A DNA stretch of 64,000 nt from Actinophytocola oryzae (GCF_004364325.1 NZ_SOCP01000018.1:124001-188000), one strand, 5' to 3'. Shown: positions 8,770 to 18,807, counted from the first letter of the stretch. Numbers and translations are program-made. The notes: a model not told the origin generated them from the letters alone.

Positions 8770-11544
8770 ATGACAGTGGGGCACGGCGAGCGGCTCACTG
8801 GGCGGGAACAGGAGCTCACACGGCTGGCGGAGTCGGTGCGCCTGCTCGCCGACGGCCGGGGAGGCCTCGGCTGGGTGCGCGGCGAGCCCGGCATCGGCAA
8901 GTCGATGCTGGTCGACGTCGTCGCCGCGCGGGCGCGGCAGGCGGGCTGCACGGTCCACCGGGCCACCGGCGACGAGCTGGCACAGGCGTTCCCGCTCCGG
9001 CTCGTCGCCGACGCCTTCGGGGTGTCGACGCGTTCGCCCGACCCGGCGTTGACCGCCATCGCCCGGCTGCTGCGTGGTGAGGGCAGCGCGGCCGATCCCG
9101 TGCTGGCGGCGGGTGAACGCCTGCTGGAGCACATCGACCGGCTGTGCACGGCCGGTCCTGTCGTGCTGGTGACCGAGGACCTCCAGTTCGCGGACGAGCC
9201 GAGCCTGCTGCTCTGGAACCGCCTTGCTCGTGCCGTCGACCAGATTCCGTTGCTGCTGCTCGCCACGTCCCGTCCGGCGCCGTACCGGGCGACGGTCGCG
9301 CGGCTGCACGACCTCGCCCGCGAGCGCGGCGGCGAGCTGGTCGATCTCGGTCCACTGGGGACGGACGACGTGCGTGAGGTCGCCGGGCACCTGCTCGGCG
9401 GCCCGCCCGGCCCCCTGCTGACCGCCGAGCTGGCCCGCGCGGGCGGAAACCCCTTGTACGTCAGGGAACTGGTCGACTCGCTGGTGCGTGACGGGCTCGT
9501 CCGCGACGCCGAGTTCCACGGCGAGTCCGGTGCGGTGCCCGACTCGCTCGCGGTCGCCATCGGGCGCAGGCTCCGGTTCCCCAGTGCCGACACCGCCGAC
9601 GTGCTGCGCATCGCCGCCCTGCTGGGCAACGACTTCGGCGTCGAGGAGCTGTCCATCGTGACCGGCCGGTCGGCCGCCGGACTGTCCACCGTGGTCGAGG
9701 AGGCCATCGCGGCGGGTGCCGTGCTGGCCGTCGGGACCCGGCTGGCGTTCCGGCACGAGGTGATCCGCCAGGTCCTCGTCGGCCAGGCCTCGCAGGCGAC
9801 GCTGGACGGCCTCCACAGCCACCTCGCGAAGGAGCTGGCCGACGCCGGCCACGGCCTCGACGCCGTGGCCAGGCACCTCCTGGCGGGCCCGGAGACCACC
9901 GAACGCTGGGTCATCCAGTGGCTTGCCGGGGTGCCTGAGGCGATGCTCTACGCGGTGCCGCAGGTCGCGGCCGAGCTGCTCACGCGTGCCGTCCGCACGA
10001 TCGGCGCCGACGACCCGGCCTGGGCGGTCCTCGCCGGGCGCGCCGCGCAGGTGTCCTACTGGCTCGGCCGCGACGACGAGGCCGCGCGGCTGGCCCGCGA
10101 GGTCGCCAGGCACACCGACGACATCGAGACCGCCGCCACCATGACCATCCTCGGCGTGCGTGCCGCGGGCCGCTCCGGGCGGACCGAGGACGCGCTCGCG
10201 ATGGCCACCGCGCCCGTCGACGACCGCGTCCCGCTCCACCTCCGAGCCCGCCTCGGCGCGTGGTCGGCGATCCAGCGCGCCCTGCTCGGCCAGGCCGACG
10301 CCGCGGTGGCCGCCGTGTCCACCGCACTCGACGAGGCCACCCGGTCCGGTGACCCACTCGCGCTCGGCTACACACTGCACGCGTCGACGCTCGTCGCCGA
10401 CGCCCCGACCGCCGTGGACCGCATCGACCGGGCGCTCGCGGAGCTGGGCGACGACCCGGAGTCGACGGACCTCCGGCTGCTGCTCACGAACAACCGGCTC
10501 ACCTACCTCGCCATCCTCGGCCGCTGGGACGACGTGGCGGCCGCCCTCCCACCCGTGCTGGTGCTCGCCGAACGCGCGGGCACGTTCCGTGCCGCGGGCC
10601 TGCTCGCCACCGCGGCCGAGGTCGGCTACATGCACGGCGACTGGGACGACGCCCTGGTCCACCTCGGCGGCATCGACGCGGAGTTCCGCGGCAACCGGGC
10701 CAACCTCAACTCCTCCGCCCTCGGCGCGCTCATCGCACTGCACCGGGGCGACCGCGACGCCGCGGCGGGCTGGCTGCCGTCGTCGGACGAGTCGTTCGCC
10801 GACCTCGCGCGGCTGCCCGCGAACTGGCGGCTGGCCGCGGCGTGGTCGCTGGACGCGGAGGTCGTGGGCGAGTCCCGGCAGGCGCTCGACCGCCTGTCGA
10901 CGCTGCTGGAGCACAGTCACGTGCCAGGTCAGCGCACGCGTCAGGAGCTGATGCCGCACCTGGTCCGGCTCGCGCTCTCGGTCGGCGACCGGCACCTCGC
11001 GGACGCCGTGGTGGCCATGTGCCAGGCCGACGCCGACGCGGCACCGCAGACCGACCGGATCGCCGCCGCCCAGTGCTGCCAGGCGTTGCGGGACGGCGAC
11101 GCGGAGGGGCTGCTGGCCGCGGGGCGGCGGTACGGCGAGCACGGCTGGCCGCTGCAGCGCGCGCTCGCGCTGGAGGAGGCGGCGGTCCTGCTGGCGCAGG
11201 ACGGCGAGCCGGGCCGGGCCCGGACGGCGTTCACCGACGCCCTGAACGCCTACCACGGGCTCGGCGCCACGTGGGACCTGCGGCGTGTCGAGGCGCGGCT
11301 GCGCCCGTTCGGCATCCGGCGCGGGCCGCGCAGCCTGCGGCGCAGGGCCACCTCGGGGTGGGACGCCCTGACCCCGGCGGAGACGCGCGTCGCGCGGCTC
11401 GTCGCACGCGGGATGTCCAACCCGGACATCGCCGACGAGCTCTTCCTCTCCCGCCGGACGGTGCAGACCCACGTGTCGAACATCCTGGCCAAGCTGGCAC
11501 TGCGCTCCAGGGTGGAGATCATGCGCGAGGCGGCGGGCAGGTAG
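8770..11544 (+). CDS. LAL-type LuxR family regulator with AAA ATPase domain
   Basis: A 924-residue large ATP-binding LuxR regulator. An N-terminal AAA_16-type NTPase carries Walker A GEPGIGKS near residue 40 and Walker B-like VVLVTEDLQFAD near 135. A long helical TPR-like middle follows. The last 60 residues form a LuxR HTH (LTPAETRVARLVARGMSNPDIADELFLSRRTVQTHVSNIL, in two parts either side of residue 885). Such proteins are pathway activators of sugar use or antibiotic clusters and respond to ATP and a ligand. It follows the SDR gene by 18 nt, so the two may form a regulated pair. The target is unknown. Confidence 0.9.
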   Translation: MTVGHGERLTGREQELTRLAESVRLLADGRGGLGWVRGEPGIGKSMLVDVVAARARQAGCTVHRATGDELAQAFPLRLVADAFGVSTRSPDPALTAIARLLRGEGSAADPVLAAGERLLEHIDRLCTAGPVVLVTEDLQFADEPSLLLWNRLARAVDQIPLLLLATSRPAPYRATVARLHDLARERGGELVDLGPLGTDDVREVAGHLLGGPPGPLLTAELARAGGNPLYVRELVDSLVRDGLVRDAEFHGESGAVPDSLAVAIGRRLRFPSADTADVLRIAALLGNDFGVEELSIVTGRSAAGLSTVVEEAIAAGAVLAVGTRLAFRHEVIRQVLVGQASQATLDGLHSHLAKELADAGHGLDAVARHLLAGPETTERWVIQWLAGVPEAMLYAVPQVAAELLTRAVRTIGADDPAWAVLAGRAAQVSYWLGRDDEAARLAREVARHTDDIETAATMTILGVRAAGRSGRTEDALAMATAPVDDRVPLHLRARLGAWSAIQRALLGQADAAVAAVSTALDEATRSGDPLALGYTLHASTLVADAPTAVDRIDRALAELGDDPESTDLRLLLTNNRLTYLAILGRWDDVAAALPPVLVLAERAGTFRAAGLLATAAEVGYMHGDWDDALVHLGGIDAEFRGNRANLNSSALGALIALHRGDRDAAAGWLPSSDESFADLARLPANWRLAAAWSLDAEVVGESRQALDRLSTLLEHSHVPGQRTRQELMPHLVRLALSVGDRHLADAVVAMCQADADAAPQTDRIAAAQCCQALRDGDAEGLLAAGRRYGEHGWPLQRALALEEAAVLLAQDGEPGRARTAFTDALNAYHGLGATWDLRRVEARLRPFGIRRGPRSLRRRATSGWDALTPAETRVARLVARGMSNPDIADELFLSRRTVQTHVSNILAKLALRSRVEIMREAAGR

Positions 11545-11611
11545 CCGACGGCCAATACCTACGTGCCGTGGCCGATGACTACGCCACCCCCGGGGAACCA
11601 GGCTGGGTGGT

Positions 11612-14600
11612 GTGAGAACCCGGTCGGTGTCCAGCCATCCAGGCTCCGCCGTCTCGGGGGGCGCGGTGGGGGAACGGCCCGGACATCCGGTGACAGCGGG
11701 AGCGGGGGAGGTCCGGTGCTCTGCAGGGGAGTGCCGGGGTGGGATCCCCCGGCACCGGGTGACCGGGCCGTACGGGCACACGCGGGTCGGGGACGTCGTC
11801 ACCGACCCGGCCGCACACGACGTCCCGCTCGGGGAGCGGTGGCTGTGCGGTGACCCGATCGACGTCGCCACCGGCTGGGTGGTCCTGCCGCGGACCGACG
11901 TCGAGCTGGCGGGTGCGCTGCCGTTGACCCTGTCCCGCACCCACCTCTCGTCCTACCGCCTCGGCAGGGCGTTCGGTGCGTCGTGGGCGTCCACTGTGGA
12001 CCAGCGGGTCGAGGAGGAACCGGACGCGCTGCACCTCGTGCTCGCCGACGGCACGCTTCTCGGCTATCCCGTCCCGGTCAACGGAAGCGAGGTCCTCCCG
12101 AACTCCGGACCGAGATTTCCCCTGCGTCGCGTCAGGGACGGCTACGAGGTCATCGACCGGGACGCCTCCCGGCTGCTGCGCTTCGGCGACCACCTCGAGT
12201 CCATCGTGGACGGTGACGGCAACCGCGTCGACTTCCGCCGCGACGGCACGGGAAACCTCACGGCCGTAGAACACTCCGGCGGCTACCGGCTCGACGTGGC
12301 GACCGGGGACGGACTCGTCACCGCGATCGGCACGGGTGACACCGAGCTGGCGCGCTACCGGTACGAGAACCGCCGCCTGGTCGAGGTCACCGACGCGAAC
12401 GGCGCGGCGACCCGCTTCGCCTACGACGCCGATGGCCGCGTGACCAGCTGGGAGGACGCGGACGGCTGGTACCGCTACCACTTCGACGCGCTGGGCCGCG
12501 TGGTCCGCGCCGAGGGCACCGGCGGCTACCTCGACTGCCTGCTCGCCTACGACGACGACGTCACGACCGTCACCAACTCACTCGGCCACGTGACCCGCTA
12601 CCGGCTCGACGAGCGGCTGCGGGTCGTCGCCGAGACCAACCCGCTCGGCAACACGACCCGCTACGAACGCGACGAGTGGGGCCGCCTGAGTGCCCGCGTC
12701 GACCCGCTCGGCCGCGTCACCCGCTACGAACGCGACGAGACCGGCAGGGTCACGGCGGTCACCCGGCCCGACGGCAGCCGCGCCACCAGGGAGTACGACG
12801 GGCGACACCGGCCCGTCGTCACGACCGGTCCGGACGGCGCGGTGTGGCGCCGGGAGTACGACGCCAGGGGCAGGCTCGTCCGCACGAGCGACCCCACGGG
12901 CGCGGTCACCGTCCGCACCCACGACGAGAACGGCAACGTCGCCACCGTGACCGACCCGCTCGGGGGCGTCACCCACGTCGAGTCCAACGCGGCGGGCCTG
13001 CCGGTGGCGGTCACCGACCCGGTTGGCGCGGTCACGAGGTACACCTACGACGACCTCGGCCACGTCAGCACGGTCACCGACCCGCTCGGCGGCGTGACCA
13101 CGATGACCTGGGACGCCACGGGCGAGCTGCGGGAGCGGACCGGCCCGGACGGTGCCGTGTGGCGCTGGCACGCCGGTGTCTCCATCGACCCGCGCGGCGG
13201 CAGGACGGCGGCCGAGTACGCGCACTTCGACCTGCTGGTCGCGGAGACGGCGCCGGACGGCGGCCGCCTGTCCTACGCCTACGACACGGAGCTGCGGCTG
13301 GTGTCGGTGACCAACGAGGAGGGCCTGGTCTGGCGCTACACCTACGACCCGGCGGGCAACCTGGTCAGCGAGACCGACTACAACGGCCGCACGACGCGCT
13401 ACGGCTACGACGCGGCGGGCCAGATGACGGTGCGGGCCAACGGGGCGGGCGAGACCGTCGTGTTCGAGCGGGACGTGCTGGGCCGAGTCGTGCGGCGGCA
13501 GACCGCCGCCGGGGTGGCCACGTTCACCTACGACGCGGCGGGCCGCCTGACCGTCGCCAGGAACGCCGACGCGGAGCTGCGGTTCGTCCACGACGCGCTG
13601 GGCCGCGTGGTCGCGGAGTCGATCAACGGCCGCACGGTGCGGTCCGAATACGACCTGGCCGGCCGCCGCACGACGCGCCGCACCCCCTCGGGCGCGCAGT
13701 CGCGGTTCACCTACGACGAAGCCGACCATCCCATCGCGCTGTACACGGCAGGCCGCTCGATGCGGTTCGAGCACGACCGGTGCGGCCGTGAGCTGGTCCG
13801 CAGGCTGCACGGCCTGTGCGACGACACGGAGATCGAGCTGCGGCAGAGCTGGGACGCGGTCGACCGCCTGGCCACGCAGACCGTCCGGGGCGGCGGGCGC
13901 ACGGTGGCACACCGCGAGTACGACTACCTGCCCGACGGCCACGTGTCGCGGGTGACGGACACGCACTCCGGCACGAGGACTCTCGACGTGGACCCGGCAG
14001 GCCGCGTGCGTGCGGTGCGGGGCCGCTGGCAGGAGCGTTACGAGTACACGCTGTCCGGCCTGGTCCGGACGGCGAGCCTGCCTGGCGCGGGTGGCCCCCG
14101 CGGCTATCGGGGCACGCTCCTGGCCGCCGCGGCCGACGTGGTCCACGCCCACGACGCCGAGGGCCGCACGACCGCACGTGGCGACTGGCGCTTCGAGTGG
14201 CAGGACGAGCGCCTGACGGGCGTGACGACGCCGGACGGCCTGCGCTGGCGGTACCGCTACGACGCGCTCGGCCGCCGGATCGCCAAGCAGCGCCTGGACA
14301 GAGCGGGCCGGATAGCGGAACAGGTCCAGTTCACGTGGGACGGCACCCACCTGGCGGAGGAGGTCCGCAGCGGCACCGGTTCGGCGGTGGCGATGGTGTG
14401 GGAGTGGCTCCCGGGCACCGACCGCGTGGTGACCCAGACCCGGCGGGTGCTCGGCCAGAGCGGCACCGACTTCCACGCGGTGGTGACGGATCAGGCAGGC
14501 ACGCCGACCGAACTGGTGGACGAGGCGGGAGACGTGGCGTGGCAGGTCGGCATGACGTTGTGGGGCAGGGTGTTGTCACCACCCGGCACGGCGTACACGC

Positions 14601-14998
14601 CGCTCCGGTTCCCCGGCCAGTACCACGACACCGAGACGGGGCTGCACTACAACCTGCACCGGTACTACGACCCGGACACCGGCAGGTACCTGTCGCACGA
14701 CCCGCTCGGCATCGAGACCGGTCGCGACTCGCTCGCGTACGTGACGAACCCGACGACGATGACCGACCCACTCGGCCTGTCGGCGTGCCCGGTGACAGGC
14801 GGCCGGAACACCCGCGCGGCACCTAATCCGGTGACCCTTGGCGGTACCTGGCACGAGCAGGCGCGGCTGGACAGGGTGTTCGACCCGGCCGGGGGACCGG
14901 TCTACGCGGGCACGTTCCAGGCCGAGTACCCGATCGGGTACGAGCCGCCCGGCACGGACGCGGAGCCCTGGCACGTGTCGGCTCGCCCCCCGCACTGA
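11612..14998 (+). CDS. RHS/YD-repeat protein with a short C-terminal tip
   Basis: An RHS protein of about 1128 residues. After an unremarkable N-terminal stretch it shows the DUF6531-like entry (CGDPIDVATGWVVLPRTDVE), many YD repeats (for example RVTRYERDETGRVTAV) and the RHS core end (GLHYNLHRYYDPDTGRYLSHDPLG, in two parts; DPLGL near residue 1050). RHS proteins form a shell around a C-terminal toxin. Here only about 75 residues follow DPLGL, with no recognised toxin motif and no immunity gene downstream. The N-terminus also lacks the long leader (WXG/secretion region) of full-length family members, so the GTG at 11612 is uncertain and the gene may be a trimmed or displaced RHS copy. Confidence 0.75.
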   Translation: MRTRSVSSHPGSAVSGGAVGERPGHPVTAGAGEVRCSAGECRGGIPRHRVTGPYGHTRVGDVVTDPAAHDVPLGERWLCGDPIDVATGWVVLPRTDVELAGALPLTLSRTHLSSYRLGRAFGASWASTVDQRVEEEPDALHLVLADGTLLGYPVPVNGSEVLPNSGPRFPLRRVRDGYEVIDRDASRLLRFGDHLESIVDGDGNRVDFRRDGTGNLTAVEHSGGYRLDVATGDGLVTAIGTGDTELARYRYENRRLVEVTDANGAATRFAYDADGRVTSWEDADGWYRYHFDALGRVVRAEGTGGYLDCLLAYDDDVTTVTNSLGHVTRYRLDERLRVVAETNPLGNTTRYERDEWGRLSARVDPLGRVTRYERDETGRVTAVTRPDGSRATREYDGRHRPVVTTGPDGAVWRREYDARGRLVRTSDPTGAVTVRTHDENGNVATVTDPLGGVTHVESNAAGLPVAVTDPVGAVTRYTYDDLGHVSTVTDPLGGVTTMTWDATGELRERTGPDGAVWRWHAGVSIDPRGGRTAAEYAHFDLLVAETAPDGGRLSYAYDTELRLVSVTNEEGLVWRYTYDPAGNLVSETDYNGRTTRYGYDAAGQMTVRANGAGETVVFERDVLGRVVRRQTAAGVATFTYDAAGRLTVARNADAELRFVHDALGRVVAESINGRTVRSEYDLAGRRTTRRTPSGAQSRFTYDEADHPIALYTAGRSMRFEHDRCGRELVRRLHGLCDDTEIELRQSWDAVDRLATQTVRGGGRTVAHREYDYLPDGHVSRVTDTHSGTRTLDVDPAGRVRAVRGRWQERYEYTLSGLVRTASLPGAGGPRGYRGTLLAAAADVVHAHDAEGRTTARGDWRFEWQDERLTGVTTPDGLRWRYRYDALGRRIAKQRLDRAGRIAEQVQFTWDGTHLAEEVRSGTGSAVAMVWEWLPGTDRVVTQTRRVLGQSGTDFHAVVTDQAGTPTELVDEAGDVAWQVGMTLWGRVLSPPGTAYTPLRFPGQYHDTETGLHYNLHRYYDPDTGRYLSHDPLGIETGRDSLAYVTNPTTMTDPLGLSACPVTGGRNTRAAPNPVTLGGTWHEQARLDRVFDPAGGPVYAGTFQAEYPIGYEPPGTDAEPWHVSARPPH

Positions 14999-15044
14999 AG
15001 GACGCCTTCCTTGCGCTGGGCGTTATGAAGGACGCCTTCAGTGC
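14992..15044. repeat. 53-bp hairpin repeat, copy A (terminator overlapping the RHS stop)
   Basis: An imperfect inverted repeat of two 25-nt arms (19 of 25 pairs) with a 3-nt loop. It starts inside the RHS stop codon region and lies between convergent genes. The outer arms (GCACTGAAGG...CTTCAGTGC) and the total length match copy B at 22772-22824, so these are two members of one dispersed intergenic repeat. It probably serves as a bidirectional terminator. Confidence 0.7.
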
Positions 15045-15065
15045 GTTCGGCGGCGGGATCGTGGG

Positions 15066-15569
15066 CTAGCCGCGCAGGTTGGACAGGCCGCGCAGCACGC
15101 GGGCCAGCAGGTCCACGTCCGGCTGCCCGTCACCCGTGGTCTGGTTGGTGTGCACGGTCACGAGGCCCAGCCCGGCCATGTCGTCGAGCAGCACACGCGT
15201 CACGCCGAGCGGAACCGACAGCAGGGCACCGATCTCCGCAACCGACCTGGTCTGCCTGCACATCCGCGCGACGGACTGGTGCTCGCTGCGCATGGTGTGC
15301 ATCAGCTCCTCCGCCCGCGCGGTCGTCGAGACGAGCGTCTCGATCTCCAGCCGGCAGCTCGACCGGACGCGCCCGCCCGTCCACGCGTAGGCACGCACGC
15401 TTGCCGCGTTCTCCTCCTCCTGCGGCTGCGGAACATGCGGCGGAACATCCGGCGCGGTCTCCTTTCGCTGCTGTGGCGCGGGTTCCACGCGATCACGCTG
15501 CCTGCGCCTGCCGCCCATGGTGAGCCCGTTGAACACGTCCGCGAAGGTGGACTCGTCCTCGGCGCTCAT
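15066..15569 (-). CDS. cvnC: DUF742 conservon protein (CvnC type)
   Basis: A 167-residue cytoplasmic protein. A charged, proline-rich N-terminal third is followed by a DUF742 winged-helix-like core (about 85-160) including RSVAEIGALLSVPLGVTRVL and a conserved end GLVTVHTN..DVDLLARVLRGLSNL. In Streptomyces conservons, DUF742 proteins work with a membrane histidine kinase, a roadblock protein and a small GTPase as a G-protein-like switch. The start ATG at 15569 lies 15 nt after cvnB. Here it is the last gene: the GTPase gene (cvnD) expected next is absent, and the operon ends at a hairpin against the RHS gene. Confidence 0.85.
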   Translation of the reverse strand: MSAEDESTFADVFNGLTMGGRRRQRDRVEPAPQQRKETAPDVPPHVPQPQEEENAASVRAYAWTGGRVRSSCRLEIETLVSTTARAEELMHTMRSEHQSVARMCRQTRSVAEIGALLSVPLGVTRVLLDDMAGLGLVTVHTNQTTGDGQPDVDLLARVLRGLSNLRG

Positions 15570-15584
15570 GGTCTGCTCACGTTC

Positions 15585-16013
15585 CTAGCCCGCCGCGAGC
15601 GCGGCACGCAGCTGCGGGGTCAGGAGCTGGCCGACCTGGTCGACCAGCACGGCCATCTCGTAGGCCACCTGCGCGATGTCGCAGTCCCGCACGGCGAGCA
15701 CCGCGAGGCACGAGCCGTCCTTGACCGACTGCAGCAGCAGCGAACCGAGGTCCATCTCCACGACCGTGCGCACCACCGACTCGGCCCCGAGGATCCGCGC
15801 GGCCCCGAGGTTCAGGCTGACGAGCCCGGCCGCGATGGCCGACAGCTGCTCGGCCCGGTCGACGGGCAGCTGGTTCGACGACGCGAGCGCCAACCCGTCC
15901 ACCGAGACCACGACGGCGTGCGCGACACCGGGCACGTTCTCCGCGAAGTTGTTCACCAGCCAGCCGAACTGCCCCACCTGGTGGGTCTCCTCCGGCCTGA
16001 ACACGCCCGTCAT
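15585..16013 (-). CDS. cvnB: Roadblock/LC7 domain protein (CvnB type)
   Basis: A 142-residue roadblock/LC7 fold protein. It has the typical core NNFAENVPGVAHAVVVSVDG, SSNQLPVDRAEQLSAIAAG and MDLGSLLLQSVKDGSCLAVL. These proteins regulate small Ras-like GTPases (MglB-like) and form the B subunit of conservons. The start overlaps the end of the kinase gene by 4 bp (16010-16013), so translation is coupled. It should bridge the histidine kinase and the DUF742 protein. The GTPase partner is not encoded alongside, so it may act on one from another conservon. Confidence 0.9.
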   Translation of the reverse strand: MTGVFRPEETHQVGQFGWLVNNFAENVPGVAHAVVVSVDGLALASSNQLPVDRAEQLSAIAAGLVSLNLGAARILGAESVVRTVVEMDLGSLLLQSVKDGSCLAVLAVRDCDIAQVAYEMAVLVDQVGQLLTPQLRAALAAG

Positions 16014-18622
16014 GATCCCGTTTCCCCTTCGCGGTTCTGACTCTGACGGATGCCGGCCTGCAGGCCGGTCATGAACCCCCTGGCCCGCACGGCGTTCCTG
16101 GCCGTCGCCTGCGGTGGGTTCTGGTCCTTGCGCGCGCCCGGCTGCTGCCCTTTCGGCACCCGCTTCGGCAGGCCGGCCGGTCCGGTCGTCACGGCAGGTG
16201 TGACGGGTGCCGGTGCGGCAGGTGGCGGGGGCGCGGCGGTCGCCCGTGCCACGGCCCGGTCACGCAGCCAGGAGAACTCCCCGCCGCCCGCGCCCTTCGA
16301 CGTGCTGTCCGCGAACAGGATCGACGCCGGTGTGGACGCGTTCGGCAGGTCGGGGAGCGGCGAGACGATGATCCCGGCCGTCTCCAGCATGCCCGCCACC
16401 TCGACCGGCACGAACTCCTCGGCAGGCCACGACGACTCGGCAGGCGGCAGCGGTCCGGCCGACTGCTTCCCCGGTGCCTCGGCGATGCCGACGACCGGCA
16501 CCTCGATCACCACGGGCTCGTCGAGTTCGGCGGGTGTGGACTGCCAGGCGTGGCCGGCGGGCCCCTCGGTACGTGCGAGTGGCACCAGCGGGGTGACCGT
16601 CATCGGCCGGCTCGTCGCCACCGAGGACGCGCCCAGCCACTCGGTCGCGGTCGACGGGCCCCTGCCCGGCACGGGCAGCTCGATGGCGGCGGTCGCACCG
16701 GGGTCGCCGATGTTGACCAGCCCGGCCGGGACGAGCACCGACGCGCACAACCCGCCTTCCGCACGGGGGATCAGCCGCACGTGGATGCCGTGGCGCGCGG
16801 TCAGCCTGCCGACCACGAACAGGCCCATCTGCCGTGAGATCGGCACGTCCACGCCACCACCGCCCGCGATGCGCTGGTTGGCGTCGACGAGGTCCTTGTC
16901 CGACATGCCGACGCCGACGTCGAGGATGTCCACGACCGCCGCCCCGTCGGCCAGCAGCCTGCTCACGACGGTGACCTGGGCGTCCGGCGGGGAGAACGCC
17001 GTCGCGTTCTCGATCAGCTCGGAGATCGACCGGATGAGGTCGCCCGCCGCGTAGCCCGCGACCCGCACGTCCGGCACCGAGCGCACCACCGCGCGCTGGT
17101 AGTGCTCGACCTCGGAGATGGCCGCCCGCAGGACGTCCGGCAGCGCCATCGGCTCGGCGAAGCGGCGCAGCAGGCCGGTGCCCGACAGCACCATGAGGTT
17201 CTCGTTGTTGCGGCGCATCCGCGTCGCGAGGTGGTCGATCTTGAACAGGTTCTCGAGCTGGTCGGGGTCGTCGGTCTTCTGCTCCAGCTGTTCCATCAGC
17301 CGCAGCTGGCGCTCCACCAGGCCCTGGCTGCGGCGCGACAGGTTCGTGAAGATGTTCGCGAGGTTGCCGCGCAGGCTGGCCTCCTCGCCCGCCGACCGCA
17401 CGGCCTGCCCGTGCACGGCGTCGAAAGCACGGGCCAGCTGGCCGAACTCCTCGGTCGACCGCAGCGGCACCGGGTCGATCGCGGGCATGCCCTCGCCGGC
17501 GCGGATGCTCATCACCGCGGCAGGCAGCCGCGAGTTGGCGACGTCCAGTGCCGTGCGGCGAAGCAGGGCGACCGAACGCAGCAGGTAGCGGCCGAGACCA
17601 CCGCCGATACCCGCCGCAAGCAACACCATTGTCAGCAGCAGCACCGACTCCAGGCCCGCCCGGTCGCTGACGCTCTCGGCGAGCGCGGCGGAGGCCGACC
17701 GCAGGTCCGCCGCGGCACGCGCGGTGAGGTCCGTCATCAGCGCGGACGTCTGCTTCGCCGCGGTGTCCCACTGCGCCTGGGTGATCGGCAGCGCGGCGGG
17801 GTCGGTGGTCCGGATCGCGTCCACCAGCTGCCGGAACGTCGTCACGTCCTCGTCGGTCGCCGCCCTGACGTAGCGGGCGGTCAGCGCGGACGGGGCCTGG
17901 GAACGGAAGTCCTCCAGCTTGTCGGCGAGCCGCACGCCGGTCTCGACGAGCACCTGCCGCCCGTTCCCGGACAGCGCGCGGTCGCGCAGTCCGAGGTTGC
18001 CGATCGCCCGCTGCAGTGCGACCTGCTCGCTCATGCCCTGCAGCTCCGCGAGCGCGATCGACGTGTCGGCGAGGTTCTCGTCGGGGAACTGGCCGACGAG
18101 CGACCGGTCGAACTCGAGAACCGTGTCGACCACTGCGTTGTACGCGCTGAGCACGACCATGCCGTCGCCGCCGATCTGGCGCCGTGCGGCGGGCAGCGAG
18201 CCGATCGCACGTTCCAGCGCACGGTAGCCGGAGGTCGCCGAGCCGAGCTCCGGGTGGCGCCGCACGACCTCGGCCATCGCGGCGACGGCCCGGTCCGTCA
18301 CGGCCGCGGCCTCCCGCAGCCGACCGCCTGCCCGCACGGCCTCGGCGCGTTCGTGTTGCACCGCCGCGACCACCGACACGAACTGGGCGCGAAGTTCGGC
18401 CGTCTGCGCGGTTTCCGTGTAGGACTCGGCCAGCGAGACGTCGGACTGCACCCGCAGCACCCCGAGCGCGAGAGCGCTCACAACCGGCACGAGGAGTACC
18501 GCGCCCAGCTTGACCAACAGGGGCCAGTTGCGCCACTGGACCGTCGCTGACCACCAGTTTTCCCGACCGCCGACCGGGTCGGCACCGGTTTTCCCGACCG
18601 AGCTCACGAGATCACACCCCAC
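16010..18622 (-). CDS. cvnA: Nitrate-sensor-type histidine kinase (CvnA type)
   Basis: A protein of about 870 residues. TM1 is near 35-57 (LLVKLGAVLLVPVVSALALG), followed by an extracytoplasmic four-helix NIT-like sensing domain (about 60-320). TM2 is near 325-350 (VLLLTMVLLAAGIGGGLGRYL). A HAMP/linker comes next, then a dimer helix (KIDHLATRMRRNNENLMVLSG) and an HATPase domain with N box SELIENATAFSPPD and G box DVGVGMSD. The C-terminal 200 residues are low-complexity and Pro-rich. The GTG at 18622 is chosen; a GTG at 18607 is also possible. It heads a conservon that probably senses an envelope or nitrogen signal (inference). Confidence 0.88.
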   Translation of the reverse strand: MGCDLVSSVGKTGADPVGGRENWWSATVQWRNWPLLVKLGAVLLVPVVSALALGVLRVQSDVSLAESYTETAQTAELRAQFVSVVAAVQHERAEAVRAGGRLREAAAVTDRAVAAMAEVVRRHPELGSATSGYRALERAIGSLPAARRQIGGDGMVVLSAYNAVVDTVLEFDRSLVGQFPDENLADTSIALAELQGMSEQVALQRAIGNLGLRDRALSGNGRQVLVETGVRLADKLEDFRSQAPSALTARYVRAATDEDVTTFRQLVDAIRTTDPAALPITQAQWDTAAKQTSALMTDLTARAAADLRSASAALAESVSDRAGLESVLLLTMVLLAAGIGGGLGRYLLRSVALLRRTALDVANSRLPAAVMSIRAGEGMPAIDPVPLRSTEEFGQLARAFDAVHGQAVRSAGEEASLRGNLANIFTNLSRRSQGLVERQLRLMEQLEQKTDDPDQLENLFKIDHLATRMRRNNENLMVLSGTGLLRRFAEPMALPDVLRAAISEVEHYQRAVVRSVPDVRVAGYAAGDLIRSISELIENATAFSPPDAQVTVVSRLLADGAAVVDILDVGVGMSDKDLVDANQRIAGGGGVDVPISRQMGLFVVGRLTARHGIHVRLIPRAEGGLCASVLVPAGLVNIGDPGATAAIELPVPGRGPSTATEWLGASSVATSRPMTVTPLVPLARTEGPAGHAWQSTPAELDEPVVIEVPVVGIAEAPGKQSAGPLPPAESSWPAEEFVPVEVAGMLETAGIIVSPLPDLPNASTPASILFADSTSKGAGGGEFSWLRDRAVARATAAPPPPAAPAPVTPAVTTGPAGLPKRVPKGQQPGARKDQNPPQATARNAVRARGFMTGLQAGIRQSQNREGETGS

Positions 18623-18807
18623 CTAACGGCATTGCGTTCTCGGGCACGCCCGGACGTCCCGACAATCCCAGTCAATTTAGGGATGAACCTCGCCAATGTT
18701 CAAGCGTTGTTTACGCAGCCGATCGTGCACTCTCCGTGAGATAAACGATCTTGGCGGGACATTTTCTCGATCATCTCGTATGTCGAAACTTTCGCACCGA
18801 AGTGGGC

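Noticed and set aside
7492..11940. A 1482-codon open frame on the minus strand opposite the LAL gene
   Set aside because: It is an antisense shadow produced by high third-position GC in the plus-strand LAL and protease genes. It shows only low-complexity R/G/P-rich sequence and no domain.
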